From Tribonema minus (taxonomy: Eukaryota > Sar > Xanthophyceae > Tribonematales > Tribonemataceae): a stretch of 64,000 bases of DNA. Under the pieces are notes generated by a model. It saw nothing but the letters and a program-made list of their open reading frames with translations. It was not told where the DNA came from and made no database searches. Each line of letters opens with the position of its first letter. Position 1 is the stretch's first letter. The stretch is from NCBI GenBank assembly GCA_017506865.1, contig JAFCMP010000056.1, forward strand, positions 124,001 through 188,000. The letters are read 5' to 3'. Made by a program: the position numbers and the translations under genes. Positions 34,601-44,097 of the stretch are shown here, in pieces.

Positions 34601-35057
34601 TCTGTACTGTACAGTACTACTGTACTGTTGCCGTACTCTCACCCGCATGATGGCGCTGCCAGCGATGGCCGCCGCCGTCAGCGCGCACAGCCCCGTGAGC
34701 AGCGCCAGCGCTGAGCGCTGTGCCAGTGCGACGGCGCGCTCCAGCAGCGGGGGCGCGGTGCCGCCCGGCCACGAGCGCTGCCGCGTCGCTGCTGCTGCTG
34801 CTGCGGGGATTGAGAGCGATGACGAGGCATCGCAGGTTTAGGGTTAACGTCAGAGTTAGGGTTAGAAGCAGACGAGCGCTGCTGCGCCGCGCTGCTGCTG
34901 CTGCGGCGGCGGCGGCGGGGATCGAGAGCAGTGACGAGGCATCGCGGCGCGTGTGGCGTCAGCTCCGCTGGTTGTGTCCGCTGGCGCGAGGTCCTGGGAG
35001 ACGATCTGACATGTCTAGGGGAATACGATGCGTGCAGTAGGCTGGGTGCGCGCGTTG

Positions 35058-35093
<36 letters not shown>

Positions 35094-37097
35094 AATAATC
35101 TAAAGAAACGATGGGGGGGGGGTCGTGGCGCATGGCGCAGATTTCGCTGGGTAATGGTAGGGACAGGATCTGACGTGCTGGTGTGGATGAGATGTAATTC
35201 TCACTTGAACCCTAACCTAACCCTACTTAACGGGGTACATGCACAGTACACTCGGGTCTCAGGTGCACCAGTGCCATGCGGTGTGGCAGTTCCGGCGTGG
35301 CACTCATGTAACTGTTGTAACTGCTGCAAGGGACATGGCACAAAGTGTCGGCGCTACGAATATAAGATGTTCACGGCGAATGCTGCTGCGTGAAGGACGT
35401 GTCTTTGCTGAGATGATGTGCAGGGGGACAGAAGAGAAACGCTAAGCGCCGACAGCCCCGGGGGAAGACCTCTGAAGCACACGTGAGTTGGGGCCCACGC
35501 ACACAGCACCGGGGCACGCTCGACTCTGCGGCTGCGGCAATACGGCGACGCGGCGGCGGATGCGCTCTCTCGCACGTCGAACTGTTGAAGTTACAGCGCA
35601 TCATCCTCAGATATCACAAATCACCGCAGTGACCTTGGCGAGATATTGGTGGCGTGGTGATTGAACTATGTATGCAGAGCCAGGCCAGCCGGACGGCGCC
35701 TCTGCGCGCGTCAGCTGTTCCATTGCTGCTGCGGAGCGCTGCAGCACGCGGCCGGTGCGCGGGCCGCGCGCTGCTGCACATCCGCCACTTGTCGCGAAAC
35801 GAGCGCTGCACAAAGCCGCCGTCCTTCTGCGTCACTACACCTGAACCAGTGCATCGCCGCAGCAATCCCAATGACCTCAACCGCTCCCCCCCCACACACA
35901 CACAAATACACACACGTACGAGCGCGCGCGTCTGCTGTTTTGATGCGTTCCCACGACGTGGTTGGCAACAAAAGGGACAGCCGCAGCGTCGAATCTGGAT
36001 TGAGGGGTAATAAGTTCAGGTCAACTGTCCAGTGCTTGCCTTGACACCAGTGCACCGGCGCAGGCATCCCAGACCCATAGCACAAGGTTGAGATCGCCAG
36101 ACTGTCTTACAGAAGTAGGTATGCATAAGCACACCACGTACAAGGCTTACTTACCCCTGCCGCTCAGGTCCTCCTCCTCCTGCGCCGCGCGCGACGGCCG
36201 CCGTATCCGCCGCCGCAGCTGCGGCTGCAGCGGCGGTTGCGCGCTGCCACCGCCTCCGCCCGCAGCAGCAGCAGCGGCAGCAGGGTGCGGCGGAGGCAGC
36301 GCACGCGCCCCGGCCGCTGCCTCCGCAGGCTGCCGCAACTGCCGCTGCTGCCGCGCTGCCGCCGCCGCCGCCGCCTTCGCCGGCTCCGCCAGCGCTGACT
36401 GCGCGCGCGCCGCCGCCGCCGCCTGCTGCACCCCCAGTCTCTGAACGCCGCCAGCGCCGGCGCTGCTGCCGTTGCTGACGGCCTGCCGCGCCGCCACCGC
36501 ACCCGCCGGCGGCGGCGCCGCGATTGGCGTGCTCGCTCGCACGCCGCCCCTCCCCACCGCCGCCGCCGGCGACACTACCACCTCCGCCGCCGCTGCGATG
36601 ACCTGGACCGCTGCCGCGGGCGCCGCCGCCGCCGCCGCCGTCCACGCCGCCGCCGCGCCGCCGCCCCCCTGCGCCGCCGCCGCCGCGGCGTCTCTGACGC
36701 TCGTCGCGGCGGCGGCGGCGGCGTCCAGCATGCCGCCGAGCGCTGCTGCGCGGCCGCCGCCGCCGCCGCTGCTGCTGCTGCTGTGCGGCGCTGCTGTTGC
36801 GCGCAGCGGCAGCGGCGCCGCTAGCACGCGCGCACGCGCGGGAGAGGGCGCGCGCGGCGCGGGGACCGCGCCGTTGTGCGGCGGCGGTTGCGCGGCGGAT
36901 AGCGGCGGGGGCGCCGGCGATGGCGTGCGGCTGCGGGTGCGCAGGGCGGGGGAGTCCGCGCGCGCCGGGCCGCCGGCGCCGGCTGCTGCAGTGGATATCG
37001 AGGTGCAATGAGGCGAGGCGTGTTCAAAAGAAAGCACTGAGTGCAAGCAGAGAGGGGGAGGACGAGGAACATTTGCATTGCATGCAATACGATGCAT
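22498..37097 (-). CDS. SUN-domain (Sad1/UNC-84) nuclear-envelope protein
   Basis: SUN proteins span the inner nuclear membrane and bind KASH partners to connect the nucleus to the cytoskeleton. Proposed minus-strand exons: N-terminal Pro/Ala-rich exon to 36155; 34800-34643 with a membrane helix (ALALLTGLCALTAAAI); ~34040-33974; 33603-~33530; 33338-33255; 32190-32108; 31001-30842; 29427-29275; 27887-27810; 27008-26838; 25789-25592; 25004-24932; 23881-23727; 22830-22498. From 33338 onward every junction keeps phase. The middle exons encode a coiled coil (ELEEERANITD, VEALRAELESM). The SUN domain occupies the last four: SPDFADSGDAPLL, RCWAVRGDSGSVTVRL, APNDIR|VDGW, and FDSNHGAHDYTCLYRLRVYG. The order membrane helix, coiled coil, C-terminal SUN is typical. 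An acidic tail ends the protein. The start codon, the N-terminal exon and the exon near 34000 are less certain; 35670-35815 may hold one more exon. Confidence 0.75.
23396..23690 (-). repeat. Copies of SUN exon 23881-23727 3' edge and donor
   Basis: The exon end and donor (on the plus strand CTCACCCTGATGTCATTTGG at 23722-23741) recur in decayed form at ~23400 and ~23566, followed by a shared GTCGACCTCTGACGGTG segment. The copies lie downstream of the exon in the gene's direction. Confidence 0.7.
23484..23536 (+). repeat. Dispersed ~50-bp element, copy 1
   Basis: Core CCTTGTCACCTAGAGCTCTA followed by CGATCTTCTGATTCGTTTCC. It sits inside a SUN-gene intron, in the same plus orientation as the other three copies. 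Confidence 0.75.
23968..23991. repeat. Interstitial telomere-like tract
   Basis: AACCCTAACCCTAACCCTA in a SUN-gene intron. Similar short tracts occur at ~16343, 28310, 28470, 31270, 33135-33230, 34845, 48310, 52333, 54453, 56257 and 59436. Confidence 0.85.
24425..24835 (-). repeat. Three copies of SUN exon 25004-24932 3' edge and donor
   Basis: The plus-strand pattern CTCACCTGCACCTTCGCTGA, marking the donor and exon end, is found at the real site (~24928) and in decayed form at ~24428, 24607 and 24764, spaced about 160-180 bp. Confidence 0.85.
25385..26245 (-). repeat. Edge copies on both sides of SUN exon 25789-25592
   Basis: A copy of the 3' edge and donor lies downstream at 25393-25450. 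Copies of the 5' edge and its C-rich acceptor tract lie upstream at ~25935-26000, ~26075-26105 and ~26150-26245; the last also carries the exon codons for PSGLAT. Confidence 0.8.
26445..26760 (-). repeat. Copies of SUN exon 27008-26838 3' edge and a ~110-bp tandem repeat
   Basis: The exon end (CCTCGCTGGCGAGCGCC on the plus strand) recurs at ~26450 and ~26537. Between these and the exon lies a two-copy ~110-bp repeat (from ~26585 and ~26695) rich in CCCTAA-type motifs. Confidence 0.7.
27387..27715 (-). repeat. Three copies of SUN exon 27887-27810 3' edge and donor
   Basis: The real donor starts at 27809. Copies of the donor plus the last ~30 nt of the exon have donors at 27673, 27540 and 27390, so spacing is about 133-150 bp. 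Each unit also carries a CCCTAA-rich tract. All copies keep the GTAGG donor. Confidence 0.9.
28620..29820 (-). repeat. Edge copies on both sides of SUN exon 29427-29275
   Basis: Downstream (28620-29215) are four to five decayed copies of the exon 3' end, marked by GCGGGCCCGGCGTCCATGGA on the plus strand. Upstream are two copies of the acceptor and exon start (CGCCCTGCGCGACCTTGGAC, at ~29590 and ~29762) with their G-runs. Confidence 0.85.
29448..29469. repeat. Long G-run forming a poly-C polypyrimidine tract
   Basis: About 22 G on the plus strand, i.e. a C-run in the minus-strand transcript, ~20-40 nt upstream of the acceptor of SUN exon 29427-29275. Confidence 0.8.
30205..31140 (-). repeat. 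Edge copies around SUN coiled-coil exon 31001-30842
   Basis: Four copies of the exon end (CTCCAGCTCTGCACGCAGCG on the plus strand, encoding ALRAELES) occur at ~30211, 30346, 30520 and 30692 in addition to the real one at ~30848. One copy of the acceptor edge lies upstream at ~31074-31140. Confidence 0.9.
31208..31857. repeat. 325-bp near-identical tandem duplication
   Basis: The unit starting GTTTACCATGTG at 31208 repeats at 31533 with only a few differences. It contains TTAGGGTTAGGG. The very similar open frames in both units are by-products of this recent duplication, not genes. Confidence 0.9.
32245..32560 (-). repeat. Four copies of the SUN exon 32190-32108 acceptor edge
   Basis: The plus-strand block CGCTTGCACAAGCTGT (exon start plus AG acceptor) is present at the real site and at ~32267, 32345, 32439 and 32520, spaced ~77-94 bp, each followed by a conserved intron flank (ATCATGACGATAAACACAG). 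Confidence 0.9.
33112..33250 (-). repeat. Two copies of SUN exon 33338-33255 3' edge and donor
   Basis: TTTGGGTGCTGCGAGAAGTG occurs at the real edge (~33256) and, nearly unchanged, at ~33116 and ~33185 (about 70 bp apart). Each copy is followed by GGGTTAGGGT in place of the exon body. Confidence 0.9.
33643..33696 (+). repeat. Dispersed ~50-bp element, copy 2
   Basis: One of four copies of a conserved ~50-bp sequence with core CCTTGTCACCTAGAGCTCTA. See the copies at 23484, 55957 and 60459. Confidence 0.75.
34245..34950 (-). repeat. Copies of the SUN membrane-helix exon edges
   Basis: Three copies of the 3' part of exon 34800-34643 (encoding ALLTGLCALTAAAI and the donor) lie downstream, starting at ~34250, 34373 and 34498, separated by (TACTG)n microsatellite. 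One copy of the CAG-rich acceptor edge lies upstream at ~34870-34950. The copy at 34373-34446 still encodes almost the same hydrophobic helix. Confidence 0.85.
35063..35094 (+). repeat. CTG trinucleotide repeat
   Basis: About ten CTG units in a row, an extension of the CAG-rich acceptor edge (minus strand) of the SUN membrane-helix exon. Confidence 0.9.
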
Positions 37098-37690
37098 GCG
37101 ATAATCAAGGCACGCAGCAGGACTACTTCAACTGTCCTCTTATGGTAGGCCCCAACAACGCTGGGGCCTGCAATACATTGTGGTGACGCTGGCGAGGCGA
37201 TTACACATATACAAGAATAAAGTTGTGACGAACACCTGAACATGCACATGCTGTTCGGGCAGCAGCAACAAGAGCGAAAGCATGCACTCTCCCAGTGAGC
37301 TGAAAGAATATGTGACACCCTGTCATATCGCAGCAGGCAAGCTCAGTTGCCCTCAATAGGGCTACAGCAATCACCACAGCAAGCTCAGCCTCGTATCACT
37401 GTCTGCGAGACTTCGTTCACGCAGGACATGCAAACTTCAGCATCAAGTGTGTCACCTGCGGAGGAGTGTCTGCGCTTGCCGGGCCCCTGCTCAGCGCCGG
37501 CTCCAACATCACTGGACCTGGTCCTCTTTGGCGCCATTCTGTCTGCTATCAGCTGGCTGGCACAAAGGTGACAGGCCCGCCGTGTGTACACACGTCCAAA
37601 AAGTTTTCACCGATCCTTGGCGCACTGCCGCCGATGAACCCGTTTTTTGAAAGATCGTATCTTGACGCACCTCAGAGACAGCAGCAGCAG
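37098..37690. promoter_or_regulatory. Probable shared promoter region of the SUN and MMAB genes
   Basis: The two genes are divergent, with about 0.6 kb between their proposed start codons. This region has lower GC than either first exon and no exon-edge copies. I see no defined core element. The real gap may be smaller or larger because the SUN start is uncertain. Confidence 0.35.
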
Positions 37691-40600
37691 ATGTGGCGGA
37701 GGACCGTTGCGACGGCCGTGAGCAGGGCGCCCTCAGTGGCGCACCCTGCGCAGCGGGGCGCAGCGTCATACTGGGTCCGCGCTCTTAGCAACACACCAGG
37801 CGTGCCGCCGGAGTCCCCGTTCACCTTCAAGGATATCGTGAGCAGGAGGCGAGAGACGAGATTGAAGAAGTCTCTGCTGTACACGAGGACTGGTGATAAG
37901 GGATCGAGCTCTCTGTTTAGTGGGGAGAGGAGGAGCAAAGCGGATCCGACGTTCCATGCCATCGGAGTGACGGACGAGCTGAATAGTGTGACAGGTGCGC
38001 GGCTGCTGCTGCCTGCCTGCAGTTTGTGTTGAGTCAAAAGTTGTCAATACACCGTGTAGCACTGGGTTGACACTTGTGTCATGCAATCGAATGCTGTGCA
38101 ATCAAGTGTCCAATCGGTAAGCCCCAACTTTGCACACCAATATCAGATTATGCACCAGCCTTTCTGTGACGGTGGACGGAATCAGAGCAAAGGCGCAGTC
38201 AGGAAAAGTGCAGCTGTACCACGTTCATACCGCACCACTGCTCTTGTTGGGATGCCTGCCGCCCAATATGCTGCTGCAGTGCGCAGTCACACCCATATTC
38301 AGAGCTTGTTCTTAGGGGCACAAGCGGGCATCACACTCAAGCATTCGGTTCTCGGCCCGCCGTGCACCAGATCGCAAAGCTGCGCCTGCGCAGGCATGGC
38401 GCGGCCATACTGCCTGATAAGGCGATAACAGCCCTGAATTTTTTGGCACCATCGTGCGCACAACTTCGATAAGTGGAATCAGGCATTGGATTCCGCAGTG
38501 CGCATGCTGGGAATGACTCGCCGCAAGGCGCAGCAGTGCTCATCACGGTCACCCGTCACCTGGATGGCGCGCCCATGAGCCGTGCCTCCGTTTGTGTCAA
38601 TGCATGGATTACCTCGCGAGCGTGCAGGCGCGGCGCAGCAGTACTGCCTGAATGGCCGGCAACGGCCTGGAGCTGCCCCTCCTGGAGGACATTCAGAGCG
38701 CACACCAACATGAACTGAGTCCCGTAGCGTGCATGATGCTGACGATGACTCGAGTTTTTTTTACGCCCGAGCAGCACGCCACATTTATGAATGGAACGGA
38801 GTCACGCATTCATGCGCTGAGAGTCAGATTCACGCCACGCGCGCGCACGCAGGCGTTGCGCGTCAGTACTGCCTGATGGCCGGCAACGGCCTGGAGCTGC
38901 TGCTGGAGGACATTCAGAGCCGCCTGCTAGACGTGGGCGCCGCCATCGCCACGCCGCGCAACCAAAGCAATGACATCAAGCTTGCAAAAACGGTGTTCCC
39001 CGCGGCGTGCACCATGGAGCTTGAGTGCGCCATCGATGAACTCGACTCAAAGGTGAATTCAGCTGCAGCGATGTTCACATAAACTTCTATATACTTCAAT
39101 ATGTGCTTCACAGTCGTGTCGCCACGCCGCGCGACCAGAGCAGCGATGTCAAGCTCGCCAAGACGGCGTTCCCCGCGGCGTGCACCATGGAGCTCGAGTA
39201 CGCCATCGATGAACTGGATTCAAAGGTGCAATGATTAATGTTATAGACCATTTACTTGTGAACAATGGTGTTCACGTATACCTTTGCAATCGTGTGCAGC
39301 GGCGGTTAATCTGCCACGCCGCGCGATCAGAGCAGCAACGTCAAGCTCGCAAAAACGGTGTTCCCGGCGGCGTGCACCATGGAGCTCGAGTGCGCCAGCG
39401 ATTAACTCGATTCAAAGGTGCATTTATGTTCATTGAAAGGTACTTCTATGTACTATTGTGTTATGTATGTACATCTATTTTGCACTCGTATGCAGCGACC
39501 AGCGCAGTGACGCAAAGCTTGCAGAACGGCGTGCCATACGGTCCTTGCCGTTACGCTGGCACGCGCCGTTCATGAGATTGGTTCAACAGTGACGCGCCGC
39601 TTTGTTCATGTTGTAGGTGTACCTAGCGTAGTGTGTGCAACAGCGGCGTCATTGCCGCTGTGTGAAAAGCGTAGCGACGTCACAATCGCAAGACGGCGTT
39701 CGCCCATGGTGTCTGGAGCTCGAGTGCGCGACCAACGAGCTCAATTCACAGGCGGCGCGCCGCTGCATTGTCGCTGCCCTGTCTTTGCAACAGTGTTTAT
39801 GACTTTCACGCGCGCGTGTGGATACATAGGGAAGCACTGTGTGCAATAGCGGCTTCAACGCTTGCCACGCACTTACAACAGCGGCAGTGCCCCGGGACTT
39901 GAGGGTGCTGCAAAGTAGCCTCATATGCCAACTCTGCTGCGGCATCGTTCATGCTTGGCCGTTCGTTCTGCGAAGCGGTGCCATCACAACAATGCGGTAC
40001 CTTGAGCTTGCTATACAAAATATGAAGCCCCCATAAGAACGGTACCACTTGAAATGGTGCTTGCAGAACAATATGACCGCACTGCAAGCGCGAAGGCAGT
40101 CTGCTAGCCCGCCTCAACGACTGCTGCGCTGTCCCCTTTGCCTGCCCCTTGCGCCGCCGCCGCAGCTGCCGAAGCTCAAGACGTTCATCCTGCCGAGCGG
40201 CGGGCTCGCCGCCACGCACCTGCACATAGCGCGCGTCGTCTGCCGCCGCGCGGAGCGCACCGTGGTGCCGCTGCTAGAGGCCGGCCACGTTGACCCCGAG
40301 GTGCGCTTATAAATACTTGGAAGTACTTGAAAGTATATACTTATTTGCAGCAGGCTGCATCTGTAACCTCAACTTGGAGTATCTGCTCGCTGCCACGCAC
40401 CTGCACGTTGCGCGCGTCGTCTGCCGCCGCGCCGAGCGCACCGTGGTGCCGCTGCTGGAGGCCGGCCACGTCGACCCGGAGGTACACTTCTTCCCTGCTG
40501 TAACTTCCACTTCAACTCCAACTATCATTGCCACCGCGCCTGCACGTCGCGCGCGTCGTCTGCTGCCGCGTGGAACGCACCGTGGTGCCGCTGCTGGAGG

Positions 40601-41990
40601 CCGGCCACGTTGACCCTGAGGTACGCTTCTTCTCTGCTGTAACTGTATCTTCAACTTGAAGTATCCGCTCATTGCCTGCACGTTGCGCGCGTCGTCTGCC
40701 GCCGCGTGGAGCGCACCGCGGTGCCCCTGCTGGAGGTCGGCCACGTCGACCCCGATGTACACTTCTTCCCTGCTGTAACTTCAAGTTTGACTTGAAGTAC
40801 CATTGCGGTGTGCCAGAACCACACTCGTCGCCCACCCGCGGTAGCTCACGGCCCTACCCCAGCCCCTGCATTGACAACATTGTCTTATGGTACGTGCTCG
40901 CAGCCATGCGCCTGCACATTGCGCGTGTCTTGCAACTGCCGGCACGCGCGAGCGCATTCAGGTATCTGCAGTGGAAACCGCCTGCGTTGTTCCCAATGTT
41001 GCATCTCAGTACCGTAGCCCCCTGGCCCTGCATCAGCACGGCAACTTCAACTCCACGATGCTTTCCATTCACGTGCACGATGCGCCATTCGCTGCTGCTG
41101 CTGCTGGCGGCCCGCGGTGTTGTCCCTGAGGTGCATAGAACGCCGTGCCTCTGGATCACATGATCAGTATCGAAAACTGCACAGCAATCAACCTCAACAT
41201 CAGGGCTTGCAGCCGCATGGCTGCGGGGACCCCCTGAGACAGGCATGTATTCGCTGCCTCAGAGACGCTCTCCCCCATGCTGAACTTCTATCAATACCCT
41301 CCATAAGCACCGGTGGTGAGCGCAAAGATCATCTACTGAATGCGCTTGATAGCACAGTGGCTACTGTAGCAGGTGACCGCTGCCATTCTAGCACTGACCG
41401 TTGCATCACCGCTGCCGCCGTCGCCGCCACCACGGCCTTGTTTGAACAGACAGCAGTGCTCATGAACCCGCTGTGCGCTGAACACGATGCATCGCGTTGC
41501 ACACCCCACAGGCAAAGCCGAAAGCGCTTTAGTCGAGGCGAAGCGCGCCTCTGGGCATGTATCTGCGTAGCTGCATGTTTGCACAACGCCGTCGTCTCGC
41601 ACATGTTTGCTGTTGCCTCTGTACTGTTGTGACCTGTGAGCACTGCCCCCGCCGCTGCTGCCGTCGCCGCTGCCGCCGCCGCCGCTGCTGCCGCCACCGC
41701 CGCCGCCGCCACCGCCGCTGCCGCTGCCGCCAGGCGGTAAAATACAATGATCACATAACGCTTGAGCACCACTGTAGTGGGTGGCCGCAACCAGCCTGAC
41801 ATGGGATCACTGACCCGTGGGTTGCCGCCGCCGCTGTTGCCGCCGCCGCCACCGCTGCTGCCGCCGCTGCTGCCGCCAGGTCGGCCGCTACATCAACAGG
41901 CTCAGCGACTTCTACTTTGCCGCCGCGCGCTACGCGGCGCTGGCAGAGGGCACCGAGGAGCGCATGTGGATCCACCGCACCGACTCCTAG
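37691..41990 (+). CDS. MMAB: ATP:cob(I)alamin adenosyltransferase (PduO type)
   Basis: It makes adenosylcobalamin, the cofactor of methylmalonyl-CoA mutase, probably in the mitochondrion. Four plus-strand exons join in phase to 249 residues: 37691-37994, 38853-39052, 40166-40300 and 41880-41990. The start [13 protein letters not shown], rich in Arg and without acidic residues, looks like a mitochondrial presequence. The ATP-binding motif is YTRTGDKG (64-71), followed by LFSGERRSK and TDELNSVTG. Exon 3 carries VCRRAER (194-199), the arginine cluster mutated in human MMAB deficiency. Exon 4 carries the hallmark [15 protein letters not shown] and ends at the stop. The length is usual for the family. 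Exon 3's acceptor follows a C-rich tract. The frame is open upstream of 37691 to 37466, but the presequence argues for the later Met. All introns contain arrays of exon-edge copies. Confidence 0.92.
38330..38720 (+). repeat. Copies of MMAB exon 2 acceptor edge
   Basis: The exon start (TACTGCCTGATGGCCGGCAA) and its GCAG acceptor are repeated upstream: a good copy at ~38655-38700 (GGCCGGCAACGGCCTGGAGC) and more decayed ones near 38340-38425 and 38460-38550. Confidence 0.8.
39110..39760 (+). repeat. Four copies of MMAB exon 2 3' half and donor
   Basis: The real donor is at 39053. Copies of the last ~110 nt of the exon have donor-equivalent positions at 39226, 39418, ~39589 and ~39751, spaced 162-192 bp. 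The first two are ~85-90% alike by eye (GCGTGCACCATGGAGCTCGA) and the last two are strongly eroded, so similarity falls with distance. Confidence 0.9.
40384..40990 (+). repeat. Four copies of MMAB exon 3 3' half and donor
   Basis: The real donor is at 40301. Copies of the [19 protein letters not shown]-coding end have donors at 40482, 40621 and 40757, with a fourth, eroded copy at ~40900-40960. The first three copies still read in the same coding sense. Confidence 0.92.
41640..41879 (+). repeat. GCC/GCT-rich acceptor tract of MMAB exon 4, duplicated
   Basis: A long pyrimidine-rich GCC/GCT triplet tract ends in CCGCCAG at the real acceptor (41879) and in the same CCGCCAG at ~41733 in an upstream copy. 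Confidence 0.65.
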
Positions 41991-44097
41991 ACTCATCTGA
42001 CGCACGCGCGGTCGTCGCGCATCCTTGCCGCATGTGCCAGGGGGGGGGGGGGGGCGTTGTGAAACTGTTCAAGTTCCGGAAGCCGTTTCAACTGGTGCCA
42101 TCAGGGGGGGGGAGGGTTCTGAAATTGAAGTTTGCCCTGAAAGCCGTTTCGAGCGGGTGTGATGTGGGTCCGTGTGCGCCGCGCTGCGTAGAAACAAGTA
42201 GGCACACGTGCTGAGCGCTAAGTAGCTAGCTTGTGGATTCGCGTCTCAGGGCGGGGGGGGGGGGGGCGTCATGCAGCACACAGTTGAGGTTACGGCCTCG
42301 ACCGTTGCGGTGCAGCAAAATGCCGCTGCGAGGCTGGGCCGGTGGGGAGCCGTGCTGTGCAGTGCTGAGCGTTGTTGCAGACGCGTGGGGCGCAGCGCAG
42401 TGTCCCTTGGGGCACCCGATCAGCTGCGGCGGTGTGTCAGGCAGCGAGCCTTCTGCTAGAGAGCATCGCTGCATTGCCACGAGCTGTGGTCGCAGGCAGT
42501 CTTGTGAGAGCAGTTGCTTTTGCGTGTGAGTGTGTGGTGCACGCAGCTTTGTGCTGCCACGGCAGTGGATGCTGCAGGTTTGAGTCTCGTTTTCTCCCGT
42601 GAGTCTCTGTTCCTCCTGCCGTTGGATGTACCCTCTGAATACAAGAGAGCCCCTCAAGTTGCCACATGTCTCCATGCTGACACGCTCTGCACCCTCCAAC
42701 GAGGTTTACATGCTGTTCATTACCACATCTGCTTCATTGTGGCGCTGTTGGACACAGTATGGTTGAGCATTCCGTATTTGCGTCATCTTGACAACATGTC
42801 TACATGGCATTGATGACGCTCTCGTCTACATGGCATTGATGGGTCTCTTGCTCTGGCGAAAATCGATGAAAGCTCTGTACTAGCACACAACTGTGCGCTC
42901 TGAGACAGGCACATACCGTCGCATCACGCAGTGTACAAGCCACGGCGTATAGTGTAGACTGCCTTTCTTGCCATCGTTCTGCAGGAAACTGCTGCGTGCC
43001 AAGTTGTGCATGGCTTGAATGCAAGGTTTCAGAGCGGGCCTGCGCGCGCGCTGCATGGGAATGCCTACATACTGGTGACTTTGAAGTCGCCAAGATTGTA
43101 AGCATTCTCGAGTACGCTTATCGCACAATTGCGTACGGGGGGTAGGTATGCAGGGGGGCGTCTGTGCTACGGATGGTTGCAGCGTAACCTCATCCGGGGT
43201 GTTCGTCAATGGCAGTTGAGAATTGCGCGACTGAGGACGCGACGCTGGCGACCCCTGATTGCAAAGCCTGCACACTTTGGCCCGCATGATTGGCCGGCAG
43301 CAGTGGTCGGGTCAAATGCACAGCACACACGTTGAGCATCAAAACACCAACAACTTGTGACACATGGCAGGCGTCAGGTGTTGGACACAGTTATATTGTC
43401 CACTGCCATCGGAAGCACAAAGTGCGGTGCAGCTTGGCGCTGCAGCACACGCCCAGGAACATGGCACACAACGTACAAATATGGCCGGTGCAAGGATCAA
43501 CGCTCGTGTGCCGCCGCGATGCATGCCTGACCCAGGCGCATCCAGGCGTCACAGCAATCGCACACACTCGGAAACCCCGTAACGTGAAGCGTGTCGCGTG
43601 CGCGGCAGCAGCAGAGCCACCATGCTGACGCGCCTCGGCGCACCTGACCAGTGACAGCGCTCAGCAAGAGCGCGGCACTGGCGGCTACGTTGTACGACGC
43701 TCGATCAGACGCCTGCAGTAGCAAGCTTTGGCAGGCTGCCCGGCAGAGCTCCCTGAAGCACCGCCTTTGAGGCAGAGTGCTCAAAAGGCTGAAGTGCCTT
43801 GTCTGAATGCATCAGTATGGCAGCCGACGGATTTCCAAGGCTCTGCTGTGCCCAGCTGTGTCAGTGCGGCACAGAGGCCGACGCGGCGCAACAGTCACTG
43901 GCAGTGGGAAACCTACGGCTCGTGCCCATGGCCTGCTGCCACGAGCCCGGCATTAATGCTCGCATGCAACAGCTGTGCGTGAGGACCTTCAAGCACAGCC
44001 TCGTATGTTTGGCGAAAGCTGCCGCAGCCTGTGGCGGCACCATGACAGCAGCACCTGGGCAAATCCTTCTTAGTGCCAACGGCCATAGATAGATGCA
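41991..44097. other. Region between convergent MMAB and PPR genes
   Basis: About 2.1 kb holding both 3' flanks. It contains two runs of 13-14 G (about 42042 and 42252). A minus-strand segment near 43700 reads SYNVAASA, like a worn PPR-type segment, but I could not build an exon. No other gene is supported. Confidence 0.4.

Noticed and set aside
35670-35815. Possible extra SUN exon on the minus strand
   Set aside because: It has a usable acceptor and a GC-rich open frame (RSAAAMEQLTRAEA) but no convincing donor, so it is mentioned only as a candidate.
36151-37008. Overlapping Arg/Gly-rich minus-strand ORF of 285 codons and a plus-strand Ala-rich ORF
   Set aside because: They overlap the N-terminal SUN exon in other frames; only the frame ending EEEDLSGRG runs into a GTAAGT donor that is phase-compatible with the membrane-helix exon.
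41329-41802. Ala-rich minus-strand ORF opposite MMAB intron 3
   Set aside because: It arises from GCC/GCT triplet tracts that serve as the acceptor region of MMAB exon 4.
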